A stretch of 64,000 nucleotides of DNA from Corynebacterium falsenii (GTDB lineage Bacteria > Actinomycetota > Actinomycetes > Mycobacteriales > Mycobacteriaceae): assembly GCF_020099275.1 (NCBI RefSeq), contig NZ_CP083646.1:434001-498000 (forward strand). Direction: 5' to 3'. The notes below the pieces were generated by a model. The model was not told the origin of the DNA. It made no database searches and worked only from the letters and a program-made list of their open reading frames with translations. The translations under genes were made by a program, and so were the position numbers. Positions within the stretch are counted from its first letter, which is position 1, and each line of letters opens with the position of its first letter. This document shows, in pieces, positions 27,439 through 36,750 of this stretch.

Positions 27439-28662
27439 CTAGCTGAACCGAACTTCGATCTCTGAGTGGCCGAGGGAGATGATGTCCCCATCCGCGAGCA
27501 GCCAGTTCTCAATGGGGATCTCGTTGACGGTGGTGCCGTTGGTGGACTGCAGATCGGTGAGAACGGCATCGAAGCCATCCCAGGCGATGTCGGCATGCTG
27601 GCGCGAGACACCCGTGTCGGGGATGCGCAGGTCCACACCGTTTCCGCGGCCGATGAGGTTGCTGCCCTGGCGTAGCTCGTAGGTACGGTCGGAGCCGTCG
27701 CGGAGCTTGAGCGTGACGGTCATGGCGGACGAGCCGTTGGGTTCGCCATTGCCGCCGCGGATTGGCTCGTCCGGCACGGATTGAGCGATGACCTCGGTAC
27801 CGGGGTAGCTGATCGGGGGCTCGGGTAGGTCGTCCGAGTCGCTCGAGCTATTCTGCGCGCTCACGGGTTCGCCGCCGTGGAGGTCGCCACCGTGCGGATC
27901 GCTCTGGCTCTTCTCCTTGCTGCGGTCTTTGTCCTCTTCGAACGCGCGGTCGCCGCGCACGAGATCAGCGAGGCCACCGGCTGCGGCGCCAGACGCTGCA
28001 CCGGCAGCTCCGGCTGCCGAGCGGGATGCGGCACTGTCCGAATCCCGCGACACGTTGTAGTCCTGGGACACCAGGGAGCGCTGCGAGGCCTCACGCTGGG
28101 GCCACTCAGGGCGCTCTTCCGGGGCCTGCATTCGCTGGCCGGGGTAGGAATCTGGGTAGGAACCATCAGGGGTTCCACCATCTCGGTACCGCCCCTGCGG
28201 ATCGGAGGAATCGCGACCGTTGGCGACCGCGGAGTCACCTTCCCCAGTGCCCGCGGTGGCGTCGGCCTTCTTCTTATCCTTGGGTGCGTTGAAACGCGCA
28301 TCGACCCGCAACTGTCCAGAGTGGAGATCCTCGTGGGAATCCACATCGACCTGGATCGGGCCATTGGCGTGCCAGCCCTGGTTGCGAATGAAACGGCTCA
28401 ACCGGTCATTGAGCTCATCGGCCAACCGAGGACGGTTCTCGGTGAGGCTGTGGTAATCGCGCTCGCTCACGAGCACCCTGAAGTAGCTCGGCGCCAACTG
28501 CCGACCGCGGGAGTCGATCATCACCGACTCTTCGGCCTGCTGCTTGAGTACTTCGTCAATCTCGGTTGGGACTACTTCGCCACCGAAGACTCGCGCGAAG
28601 CCGTTGTCTAGCCCGCGTTGGAGCGAACTATCTAGCTTCTTGAATCTTCCGAACAGATCCAT
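27439..28662 (-). CDS. fhaA: FHA domain protein FhaA with DUF3662 N-terminus
   Basis: A 407-residue cytoplasmic protein. Residues 1-125 form the DUF3662 (FhaA N-terminal) domain (MDLFGRFKKLDSSLQRGLDN), a long Ser/Asp/Gly/Arg linker follows and residues 315-407 form the FHA domain (NLIGRGNGVDLRIPD, SRQHADIAWDG, LQSTNGTTVNE). In mycobacteria FhaA binds phosphorylated MurJ/MviN. It is the first gene of the operon, separated from fhaB by 257 bases in which no gene was found. Confidence 0.93.
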   Translation of the reverse strand: MDLFGRFKKLDSSLQRGLDNGFARVFGGEVVPTEIDEVLKQQAEESVMIDSRGRQLAPSYFRVLVSERDYHSLTENRPRLADELNDRLSRFIRNQGWHANGPIQVDVDSHEDLHSGQLRVDARFNAPKDKKKADATAGTGEGDSAVANGRDSSDPQGRYRDGGTPDGSYPDSYPGQRMQAPEERPEWPQREASQRSLVSQDYNVSRDSDSAASRSAAGAAGAASGAAAGGLADLVRGDRAFEEDKDRSKEKSQSDPHGGDLHGGEPVSAQNSSSDSDDLPEPPISYPGTEVIAQSVPDEPIRGGNGEPNGSSAMTVTLKLRDGSDRTYELRQGSNLIGRGNGVDLRIPDTGVSRQHADIAWDGFDAVLTDLQSTNGTTVNEIPIENWLLADGDIISLGHSEIEVRFS

Positions 28663-29039
28663 TGTCTGCCATCCTTCCTGTCGGTTGGCGTTGTACGGCC
28701 GGTGTAAATCGCTAGATTCTCTTTTCGATCTCTGTGGTGTCCGCGCGGATGGCGACCGTGCGGAGGATTATGTGAGCCCTGGCGGCAGCGCGATAGCCCC
28801 GGTTCAGACTGACGAACAAGCAATCTGCGAGTGCGCATATTCGCTGGTGAGAACCGGTACTACCGCAGTGATTCTCACTAGCTGGAAGAACGCTGCCTGG
28901 GAGGGGTGTCGGCTGAAAGAACAAGCACAGGTGAAGCCAGGGCTCGTTGTACGGCTTGTCCAAGGGTCATTGTGTAGTTCACACCATTATAGGTGTTCCT
29001 TAAGGGCGAAGGTCTATTTTTGCTGGTTATTCTTGATTT
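28663..29039. other. Long leader/promoter region of the fhaA operon
   Basis: No protein-coding frame is convincing in this 377-bp stretch. It contains a perfect TATAAT on the minus strand (complement of 28986-28991) that would give an fhaA leader of about 320 bases. It borders the tRNA-Leu promoter on the other side. Confidence 0.5.
28981..28996 (-). promoter_or_regulatory. Palindrome over a perfect -10 for the fhaA operon
   Basis: ACACC-ATTATA-GGTGT is a 16-bp palindrome whose centre is, on the minus strand, TATAAT. Any protein bound here would cover the -10. No good -35 is visible at 16-18 bases, so the promoter may need an activator or be weak. The link to fhaA is by position and direction only. 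Confidence 0.45.
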
Positions 29040-29068
29040 TTGGTACCCGGTGTATGCCGTGCTAGAGT
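29040..29068 (+). promoter_or_regulatory. tRNA-Leu promoter
   Basis: TTGGTA (29040-29045), a 17-base spacer and TAGAGT (29063-29068) form a good sigma-A-type promoter about 45 bases before the mature tRNA. Confidence 0.6.
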
Positions 29069-29113
29069 TTCATTCTGTTGCTACGGCAACCCATGCGAAA
29101 GCATCAGCGACTC

Positions 29114-29199
29114 GGGCGAGTGGCGGAATGGCAGACGCGCTGGCTTCAGGTGCCAGTGTCCTTCGGGACGTGGGGGTTCAAGTCCCCCTTCGCCCACCA
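29114..29199 (+). tRNA. tRNA-Leu(CAG)
   Basis: The cloverleaf is complete. The acceptor arm GGGCGAG pairs with TTCGCCC, the anticodon arm is CTGGC-TTCAGGT-GCCAG with anticodon CAG at 29147-29149, and a long variable arm (around GTGTCCTTCGGGACGT) marks class II. The T arm is GGGGG-TTCAAGT-CCCCC. The CCA end is encoded (29197-29199). Confidence 0.97.
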
Positions 29200-29237
29200 A
29201 CTAGTTGATTCGCGCAGGTTGTGCGCGGAGCATAGCG

Positions 29238-29283
29238 AAACCGCTGATCATCACAGTGCAAACACGGTGATGGTCAGCGGTTT
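29238..29283. terminator. Strong hairpin after tRNA-Leu
   Basis: Arms AAACCGCTGATCATCAC (29238-29254) and GTGATGGTCAGCGGTTT (29267-29283) pair with one mismatch around a 12-base loop. The outer AAA/TTT give a short T-run on both strands, so it can serve as a bidirectional terminator between the tRNA and the convergent SDR pseudogene. Confidence 0.75.
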
Positions 29284-29346
29284 GGTCGTGTGCGCCCCGG
29301 CCTCCGGTGGGGGAGGCGAGGGGTGCGGCAAGTGACTACTGACTAC

Positions 29347-30201
<855 letters not shown>

Positions 30202-30290
30202 TCACGTTCTAGGGTAAGTGAGGAGCGAAGTTCCATGTGGGGTGGGCGTGGCGATCCTCCTCACACCCGATTTGGCAATGGTTGCCTAAG

Positions 30291-30309
30291 TTAGGTTATG
30301 TTATGGTTA
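30291..30309. promoter_or_regulatory. DtxR-like iron box upstream of the A-T-acyltransferase gene
   Basis: TTAGGTTATGTTATGGTTA matches the DtxR/IdeR consensus TWAGGTWAGSCTWACCTWA at 14 of 19 positions, with a perfect left half. It lies about 110 bases before the ATG at 30418, in the position of a promoter. DtxR represses iron-acquisition genes when iron is plentiful. No footprint is available. Confidence 0.5.
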
Positions 30310-30417
30310 CCCGAACGTAGTCTGGGTAGAGCGTGTCCCGCAGCGGTGGGCCTGCTGGCTCGCATGGCAGAGCTCAACACAAGAGCACAACACAGGACGG
30401 GCACACAAGGAGCAACC

Positions 30418-32988
30418 ATGACGACCGCCCTCAGCAGCGCGATCACCAGTGCCGACCGTGAACTTTCGTACCGCGAGCTCGAGACCGCAACCGCGCGCCG
30501 GGCCGCCGAATTTCTCGCAACCGTCGCCCCCGGTACCCTGCTGCACCTGCCCTTCCAGCCGCGCATCGAGGCCGTGGTTTCCTACCTCGCCGCGCTCTCT
30601 GCCGGCCTTCCCCTGCTCATCACCGGACAGGTAGACCCCGCGGTGGACAGCGGATACGGCGAGATCATCCGCACCTACCAACCCGCCGCCACGATTGACC
30701 CCGACACCGGAGAACTCGTCCGGCTCCACCACGCTGAAACTCCTGAGCCCATCCACCCGGACATCGCCGTGCTTCTCGCCACGTCCGGCTCCACCGGCTC
30801 GAAGAAACTCGTCAAGCTCAGCCTCGACAACCTCATCGCCAACGCCCGCGCCATCGCCCACGGTCTCGGCATCACCGCCGCCGACCGGGGCATCACCTTG
30901 CTGCCTCTGCATTACTCCTTCGGCCTGTCGGTACTGAACTCCCACCTCATCAGCGGAGCCTCCATTGCCGTGGAAGAATGCTCCGTGGCAGCCCCGGGCT
31001 TTGCCGAGCAGGTGGAGCGCTGTGGCGTCACCAACATAGGAGTGGTCCCGCACATGCTGCAGGTGCTGCGCACCGCCGACGGCGGCCAAAGCCTCGCGCA
31101 GGCGCGCCTCGTCTACCAGGCCGGCGGCAAGCTCGACCCCGCCGACGTGACCCACTGGCACCGCTTCTTCGCAGATCACGGCACGGATTTCCGCGTGATG
31201 TACGGCCAGACCGAGGCCACCGCACGTATGACGATCATGCCCGCCGAGCTCATGGCCGACCACCCGAACGCGGTGGGCACACCCCTGGCCGGCCATCACA
31301 TGCGCGTCACAGGCACCGGCGAGCTCGTCTTCACCGGCCCCTCCGTCATGCTCGGATACGCGGAAAGCCCCGAGGACCTGCGCGTTGGCCGAACCATCAC
31401 CGAGCTGCGCACGGGCGATCTCGGCGAGATCGTCACTACCGACGGGGGCGTGCCGCTGGTGCGCATCACGGGCCGGGCATCAGATTTCGTCAAGCTCGCG
31501 GGCGTGCGAACCTCGTGCGAACAGATCCGCCTGTGGCTCGCCGAGCGGGGCATCACCGCGTGCGTGACCGGCGACGATACCGCCCTGCGCATCGCCGCAG
31601 ACGTACAGACCAGTCGCGCACGCCTGAGTGCGCCCACCATCGAGCGCGACATCTGCCAGCTCACCGGGCTCACGCCCGCGTTCGTGCGGGTCGTGGTGCT
31701 GCCCGCGTTTCCGCTGCTCGATAACGGCAAGATTGATCGACGCCACTGTGCCGCCCTCGCCGATGCCGCCGCCGAGATCCCAGAGCAGGCGCGGTACGGC
31801 GGGGGACAGCGGAAAGGGAGGAACCGGGCAGCGGGTGAGCAGGTAGGGGCCGAGCAGGCCGTCATCGCACAGATCGCCAGAGCCCTAGGTGTCGCCCCGG
31901 ATGCAGTGCGCCGGGACCTGTCTTTCGTGGACAACGGCGGCAGCTCCTTAAGCTTTGTCCCCGTGGCCATGGCATTCGCGGATGCGGGCATCGAGCTGCC
32001 GACTGGCTGGCACGACGTACCTATTGACGCGCTGCTAGCCCGTCCGAGCGATCGGCCGCTGTCCCTGGGGTGGCTCGATGCCCCAATCGTGCTGCGCGCC
32101 ATCTGCGCCATCACGATCGTGCTCACCCACGCCAGCTCGCACAAGATCATGGGTGGGGCACACTCCCTGCTGGTCATCGCGGGAGTCATGCTGGGCTCCT
32201 TCGGGCTCTCCATTCCCAGTGCGCGCACGCGCCTGCGCGCGACGGCCCGCTCGCTCGCCGCCGTGGCTATCCCCACCATCGCCGTGGTGCTCGTGGGTAT
32301 GGCCATCACGGGGCGCTACGGGCTGGCGAACCTCCTGTTCATCCACTGGTGGAAGCCAAGCCTGGGCGGCAGCGGTTCGCTGTGGTTCATCGAGTCCTAC
32401 CTGCTGGGCATGCTTCTCATCGTGGGCTTCTTCGCCATACCGCAGGTCTACCGGCTCTACCAGCGCCAGCCGTTCTGGACCGCCGCGCTGCTCACGGCCG
32501 TGCTGCTCGCCTGGCGGTTCAAGACGGGCGCGTGGGACATCATGCAGACGCGCTTCGAGCCACCGGGAGTGATCTGGTTCATCGCGGCCGGCATCATGAT
32601 CGCCAATGCCCGCACTACGCGGCACAAGCTCATCACGGCGGCGATGCTCGTCGGCGGGTCGATCTCCCTCTTCGAGCACACCAGCCAATGGATCTACGTG
32701 ATGATCGTCTGCGCAGTACTGCTGCTGGGCGTGCGCCTGCCCGTACCGCGCATTGCGGTGAAGCCGGTCGGGCTGATCGCCTCGGCATCGCTGTACATCT
32801 ACCTCATCCAGTTCGACATCCTGGATCAGCCCATCACAGAGGTGATCACCGTGCCGTTGTCGCTCCTCGCTGGCATCGCGCTGTGGTGGGTCACCACCGT
32901 GGTGGTCGCCGAGCTTGCTGGCGGGCGGTTCACGGTACGTGACGGGAAGTGGAGCAGGCTGCGGGGCGCTGCGGCACCAATGGCATGA
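30418..32988 (+). CDS. Single-chain adenylation-carrier-membrane acyltransferase protein
   Basis: The 856-residue product has three parts. Residues 1-440 are an ANL adenylation domain: LLATSGSTGSKKLVKLS, VMYGQTEATAR, TGDLGEIV and the catalytic Lys438 in LDNGKIDR. Residues about 475-545 are a carrier domain with DNGGSSLS, Ser510 being the likely phosphopantetheine site. Residues 560-856 are an Acyltransferase_3-like membrane domain of about ten helices with an RAICAITIVLTHASSH motif. The layout suggests activation of a carboxylic or amino acid, tethering and transfer to an acceptor at the membrane. The substrate is not evident. AAGGAG precedes ATG 30418; the 40-codon upstream extension overlaps the DtxR-like box and is not used. 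No partner gene is adjacent on its strand. Confidence 0.8.
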   Translation: MTTALSSAITSADRELSYRELETATARRAAEFLATVAPGTLLHLPFQPRIEAVVSYLAALSAGLPLLITGQVDPAVDSGYGEIIRTYQPAATIDPDTGELVRLHHAETPEPIHPDIAVLLATSGSTGSKKLVKLSLDNLIANARAIAHGLGITAADRGITLLPLHYSFGLSVLNSHLISGASIAVEECSVAAPGFAEQVERCGVTNIGVVPHMLQVLRTADGGQSLAQARLVYQAGGKLDPADVTHWHRFFADHGTDFRVMYGQTEATARMTIMPAELMADHPNAVGTPLAGHHMRVTGTGELVFTGPSVMLGYAESPEDLRVGRTITELRTGDLGEIVTTDGGVPLVRITGRASDFVKLAGVRTSCEQIRLWLAERGITACVTGDDTALRIAADVQTSRARLSAPTIERDICQLTGLTPAFVRVVVLPAFPLLDNGKIDRRHCAALADAAAEIPEQARYGGGQRKGRNRAAGEQVGAEQAVIAQIARALGVAPDAVRRDLSFVDNGGSSLSFVPVAMAFADAGIELPTGWHDVPIDALLARPSDRPLSLGWLDAPIVLRAICAITIVLTHASSHKIMGGAHSLLVIAGVMLGSFGLSIPSARTRLRATARSLAAVAIPTIAVVLVGMAITGRYGLANLLFIHWWKPSLGGSGSLWFIESYLLGMLLIVGFFAIPQVYRLYQRQPFWTAALLTAVLLAWRFKTGAWDIMQTRFEPPGVIWFIAAGIMIANARTTRHKLITAAMLVGGSISLFEHTSQWIYVMIVCAVLLLGVRLPVPRIAVKPVGLIASASLYIYLIQFDILDQPITEVITVPLSLLAGIALWWVTTVVVAELAGGRFTVRDGKWSRLRGAAAPMA

Positions 32989-33012
32989 CTGACTCCACTG
33001 GCATCATTGGCA

Positions 33013-33678
33013 TCACTGCTCCGGAGACATGCGAACCGTGTGCTGAGCTAGGCGAGCAGAATCCTGCTCGTCGTGAGTCACCAACACCGTGGTGACATTC
33101 TGCTGCTCGATAATCGAGGCGATTTCATCCCGCACCTGGCCGCGGAGGTCGGCGTCGAGGTTAGAAAAAGGCTCATCGAGCAACAACACGCGTGGGGCAG
33201 GAGCCAACGCCCTGGCCAAGGCCACGCGCTGCTGTTGGCCGCCCGACAACTCGTGGGGATAGCGCTTGTCGTAGCCTTTCAGGCCCACGATGCCGAGCAT
33301 GTCCTGCGTGCGCTCACGCGCCGCCTTGCGTGGCATGCCGCGTAGACCAAAGGACACATTTGCGGCGACCGTGAGGTGGGGAAACAGCGCGTAATCCTGG
33401 AACACCAGCCCGATCTTCCGCTTCTCCGGTGGCACGAACACGCCGGGGCCGGCAATGGTGGTGTGGTCGAGGGACACGGTTCCCGAACTCGGCTGCTCCA
33501 GGCCCGCGATCAACCGCAGCACGGTGGTCTTGGCGCAGCCGCTGGGGCCGAGCAGGGCGGTGCAATCGCCCGCCGGGGCCACGAGGGTGAAATCCTGCAA
33601 CTGCGGCCGCTCGGATCCGGGGTAGGAGAAGCAGACGTCGGTGAGCTCGATGGACGGGCAAGTGTTGGCGTTCGTCAT
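33013..33678 (-). CDS. Fe(III)-type ABC transporter ATP-binding protein with altered Walker A
   Basis: A 221-residue ATPase with LSGGQQQRVALARAL signature, Walker B LLLDEPFSNLD and the H-loop VTHDEQD. The Walker A reads GPSGCAKTT, so the invariant Gly before the Lys is Ala. It is also short: the C-terminal TOBE/regulatory domain of FbpC-type proteins is missing. It follows the permease gene by three bases and belongs to the importer encoded by 33013-36413. It probably energises Fe(III) uptake; the altered Walker A may lower activity. Confidence 0.85.
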   Translation of the reverse strand: MTNANTCPSIELTDVCFSYPGSERPQLQDFTLVAPAGDCTALLGPSGCAKTTVLRLIAGLEQPSSGTVSLDHTTIAGPGVFVPPEKRKIGLVFQDYALFPHLTVAANVSFGLRGMPRKAARERTQDMLGIVGLKGYDKRYPHELSGGQQQRVALARALAPAPRVLLLDEPFSNLDADLRGQVRDEIASIIEQQNVTTVLVTHDEQDSARLAQHTVRMSPEQ

Positions 33679-33681
33679 CGT

Positions 33682-35337
33682 CTAGTGCTCCTTGGCGGAA
33701 TCTGTGTCGCTTGTGGTGTTCACGGTGTTTGCAGTGCCAGCCGCGCGCTGCCGCCACAGCAGCACCAGCAACGGAATAACCGCGATGAGAATAATCAAGA
33801 GGGAAGCCAGGGAACTCTCCGGGATCTTCTCGTCATTGGCGTACTCAAACACGCGCGTGGCAAGAGTGTTGAAGTTGAATGGGCGCAGAATCAGCACGAT
33901 CGCCAGTTCCTTGACCATGTCGATGAAGGCCAGCAGAAACGCACCGAACACGGCGGTAGACATCAGCGGCATGTCCACGCGGAAAAAGGCTTGAGTGGGC
34001 CCAGACCCCAGCATCCGTGCCGACTCGTTGAACTTCACGCCGATGCGGTCAAAGCCGGACTCCACGGCCTGCATGCTCACTGCCAGGTAGCGGATCACAT
34101 AGCCGATGACAATGATCATCGGTGAGAGCATGAGCTGCAGTGGCGAGTGCGCGTCGATCCACAGTGCCACCAACAGGATCGCCAAGGCGATCACGGTCGA
34201 CGGCACCGAGTAGCCCATGACCGTCACCCGTGCGAGCAGCTTGGACAGCCGCGAGGGCCACAGGCGCTGGTGATTCGCCACAATGATCGCAAACACTGTG
34301 GTCAGCAGCGCGCCGAGTGCCGCGACCCACACGGTGGTGGTCGCCGCCTCCAGCAGACCTTCGGTGCGGATGCGCGGCAGCGAGAGGATCGCCCAGTACA
34401 CCATCTGCGCCACCGGGATGATCAGCGCAAACGCTAGAGTGCCCCAGGCCAGCAGCATCGCTGCTATTTTTCCGACGCCGCTAAGTTGGCGCCGCTTGAT
34501 CGGCGTGACGCGACCGGAAGCGTATGACGACGACCGGGAGCCACGCAGGGCTTTTTCCCCGATGCTGATGACCGTGACCACGAGCAGCAGGATCGCCGCC
34601 AGCTTGAGGGCGGCGTTGACATCCTGGAAGCCCAGCCAGCTCTTGAAGATGGCGGTAGTGAACACGTTGAGTCCGAAGTACTGCGACAAGCCGTAGTCGG
34701 AGAGCACCTCGAAAGCCACGAGTGTGGCGCCAGCGATGACGGCGTTGCGGGTCAGCGGCAGGATCACGCGGAAGTAGGTGCGGAACGGCCCCGCCCCGAG
34801 CATCCGCGATGCCTCGATGAGCGCCCCGGCCTGGCGGTCAAGGAATGCCCGAACCACCAGGTAGATGTACGGGTACAGGAACAGGGAGAAGACGACGATC
34901 GCGCCGGGGACATTTTGGATGTCCATGAGCTCCGGCGGCAGATTGATCCCGAGGTCGCGGGCAGTGACCTGGATCGGACCGGTGTAGCTGGTCATGGCCA
35001 CGTAGGTGTAGCCAGCGATGTAGGGCGGGATGGCCAGCGGAACCACCAGGGCCACGCTGAGGAACTTCCGGCCGGGGAACTCCGTGGCCGTCACGAGCCA
35101 CGCCAATGCGGAGGCCAGCGTGCACGTCACGAGCAGTACTCCGCCGACCACGATGGCGGTCTCCTTGATATAGCCCAGCAGGAGGGTGTCTTGGATGTGG
35201 CGCCACGTGTCGGTGACCGGTGCGAACAGTCCAAAGAGAATGCCGACGAGCGGCAGCAGCATCAAAGCCACTACCGCCACGCTGAGGATGAGCCACGGCG
35301 CCCGGGATCGGGCGGTCGCGAGCTGGGGGAAACTCAC
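33682..35337 (-). CDS. Fe(III)-type ABC transporter permease
   Basis: A 551-residue permease with two halves of about six helices each, as in FbpB/SfuB proteins where two permease units are fused. EAA-like loops are visible: ALIEASRMLGAGPFRTYFRVILP in the first half and FNESARMLGSGPTQAFFRVDMP in the second. It lies between the substrate-binding protein and ATPase genes on the same strand. The role in Fe(III) import follows from family and context. Confidence 0.9.
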   Translation of the reverse strand: MSFPQLATARSRAPWLILSVAVVALMLLPLVGILFGLFAPVTDTWRHIQDTLLLGYIKETAIVVGGVLLVTCTLASALAWLVTATEFPGRKFLSVALVVPLAIPPYIAGYTYVAMTSYTGPIQVTARDLGINLPPELMDIQNVPGAIVVFSLFLYPYIYLVVRAFLDRQAGALIEASRMLGAGPFRTYFRVILPLTRNAVIAGATLVAFEVLSDYGLSQYFGLNVFTTAIFKSWLGFQDVNAALKLAAILLLVVTVISIGEKALRGSRSSSYASGRVTPIKRRQLSGVGKIAAMLLAWGTLAFALIIPVAQMVYWAILSLPRIRTEGLLEAATTTVWVAALGALLTTVFAIIVANHQRLWPSRLSKLLARVTVMGYSVPSTVIALAILLVALWIDAHSPLQLMLSPMIIVIGYVIRYLAVSMQAVESGFDRIGVKFNESARMLGSGPTQAFFRVDMPLMSTAVFGAFLLAFIDMVKELAIVLILRPFNFNTLATRVFEYANDEKIPESSLASLLIILIAVIPLLVLLWRQRAAGTANTVNTTSDTDSAKEH

Positions 35338-35369
35338 CAGGAGAACCTTACCGGCAGATCAACAATGTA

Positions 35370-36413
35370 TTACTTCCAGCCGACTTCGTCGAAGATGCGG
35401 GTGGCCACGGGGCGTTCCTTGCCGAAGGTGGCGTAATCCAGCTTCTGCGGGGTGAAGGTGCCCCAGGACTTCTGCACCTCGGGCAGGGGAGCGGCCGGGT
35501 TCAGCGGGAATTCGCCGTTGTCGTTGGCGATGAGCTCCTGGATCTCGGGGCTGGCGAGGTACTCGAGGAACTTCTTGGCGTTGTCCGTGTGCTTCGCGCC
35601 CTTCAGCACGGAGGCGTAGCTGAGGTTCAGGTGCGTGTTCTCGGGGAAGGCCAGGCCGACCTTGTCGGTGATCTTGCGCTCCTCCGGGTCGGAGGACTTC
35701 TTCATCTGGGCCCAGTAGTAAGAGTTCATGATCGCGATATCGCCCTCGCCGGAGGCGATGGCCCGAGCTTGGTCGCGGTCGTTGCCCTTCGGCTCGCGGG
35801 CGAAGTTGTCCACGACACCCTGGGCCCAGTCCTTGGCCTTGTCCTCGCCCCAGAGGGATACGAAGGATGCCAGCAGAGCTTGGTTGTACGACGAGCTGGA
35901 CGAGCGAGTCAGCAGCTTGCCCTTGAACTTCGGATCCGTCACGGAGTCGTAGGTCTTCAGATCCTTCGGATCAACCTTGTCCTTGTTGTATGCGATCACG
36001 CGAGCGCGGGAGGCAATGCCCATCCAGTTATCGCCGCGGTAGTTCTCGGGGATGCTCTCCTTGATCTTCGGGGAGGTCGAATCCGCGAGCACACCGGCCT
36101 GGTTCAGGGGGTAAAGCGATTCCGCGCCAACGGTGAGGAACACATCGGCAGACGGGTTGGACTGTTCACGCTTGACGCGCTCGATGAGCTCGTCTGCCTT
36201 GCCCTCGACGACGTTGATCTTGATGCCCGTGTCCTTCTTGAACCGGTCGTAGATCTTCTTGTCGACGTCGTAGTGGCGGGAGGAGTAGACGTTGACTACG
36301 TCCGGCGAGGAGATATCGAATGAATCGTTACCCTCATCTCCGCTTCCTCCAGCGCAGCTGGCGAGGGACAATCCCATGGCAACGGTGGCGATGGTCGCGG
36401 CGATGCGTCGCAT
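35370..36413 (-). CDS. Fe(III) ABC transporter substrate-binding lipoprotein
   Basis: A 347-residue protein with a lipoprotein signal (IATVAMGLSLASCAGG, lipobox LASC) and a periplasmic-binding fold of the FbpA type (VVNVYSSRHYDVDKKIYDRF). The paired Tyr in IMNSYYWAQ matches the Fe(III)-binding Tyr-Tyr of the family. It is the first gene of the importer operon and lies 32 bases before the permease. Free iron or an iron chelate is the likely cargo. Confidence 0.9.
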   Translation of the reverse strand: MRRIAATIATVAMGLSLASCAGGSGDEGNDSFDISSPDVVNVYSSRHYDVDKKIYDRFKKDTGIKINVVEGKADELIERVKREQSNPSADVFLTVGAESLYPLNQAGVLADSTSPKIKESIPENYRGDNWMGIASRARVIAYNKDKVDPKDLKTYDSVTDPKFKGKLLTRSSSSSYNQALLASFVSLWGEDKAKDWAQGVVDNFAREPKGNDRDQARAIASGEGDIAIMNSYYWAQMKKSSDPEERKITDKVGLAFPENTHLNLSYASVLKGAKHTDNAKKFLEYLASPEIQELIANDNGEFPLNPAAPLPEVQKSWGTFTPQKLDYATFGKERPVATRIFDEVGWK

Positions 36414-36750
36414 AGTGAATAAAGCCTTTCGGTTGAACTGTCAGCACTGATGGCGATGTCGGTACAAGCAGCGTGCTCAGCGATGGCGCTTAATGAGCCA
36501 CGGTTAGGGCGTAAACTGCAAGTGACATCTGTGCGGTGAGCTTTCTGCTGTGGCGGGTCTGCCGGTGACAGGCTCGCTGGAGTTTGGGAACAAGCCCTAG
36601 ATCAGGGTAGCTAACGCTAATACAGGTGAGCATAGCAAACCCTAACTGGATTGCCACAGTGGGGAGTCTTTCGGCTTTCCTTGGTGGATATGCAGGTGGA
36701 TATGCACGCTGCACGACGTTTCGCGACAACTGTGACGGAAGAGAACCCTC
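36414..36750. other. Divergent promoter region between the Fe(III) importer and clcA
   Basis: No gene is seen in these 337 bases. TCAGGGTAGCTAACGCTAA (36602-36620) matches the DtxR consensus at 13 of 19 positions, and a second partial match lies at about 36628-36650. Both are weaker than the box at 30291. The region must carry promoters in both directions. Confidence 0.35.

Noticed and set aside
36602..36650. Confident DtxR boxes in front of the Fe(III) importer
   Set aside because: Matches are only 11-13 of 19 positions, so they are mentioned as weak candidates and not called as a separate site.
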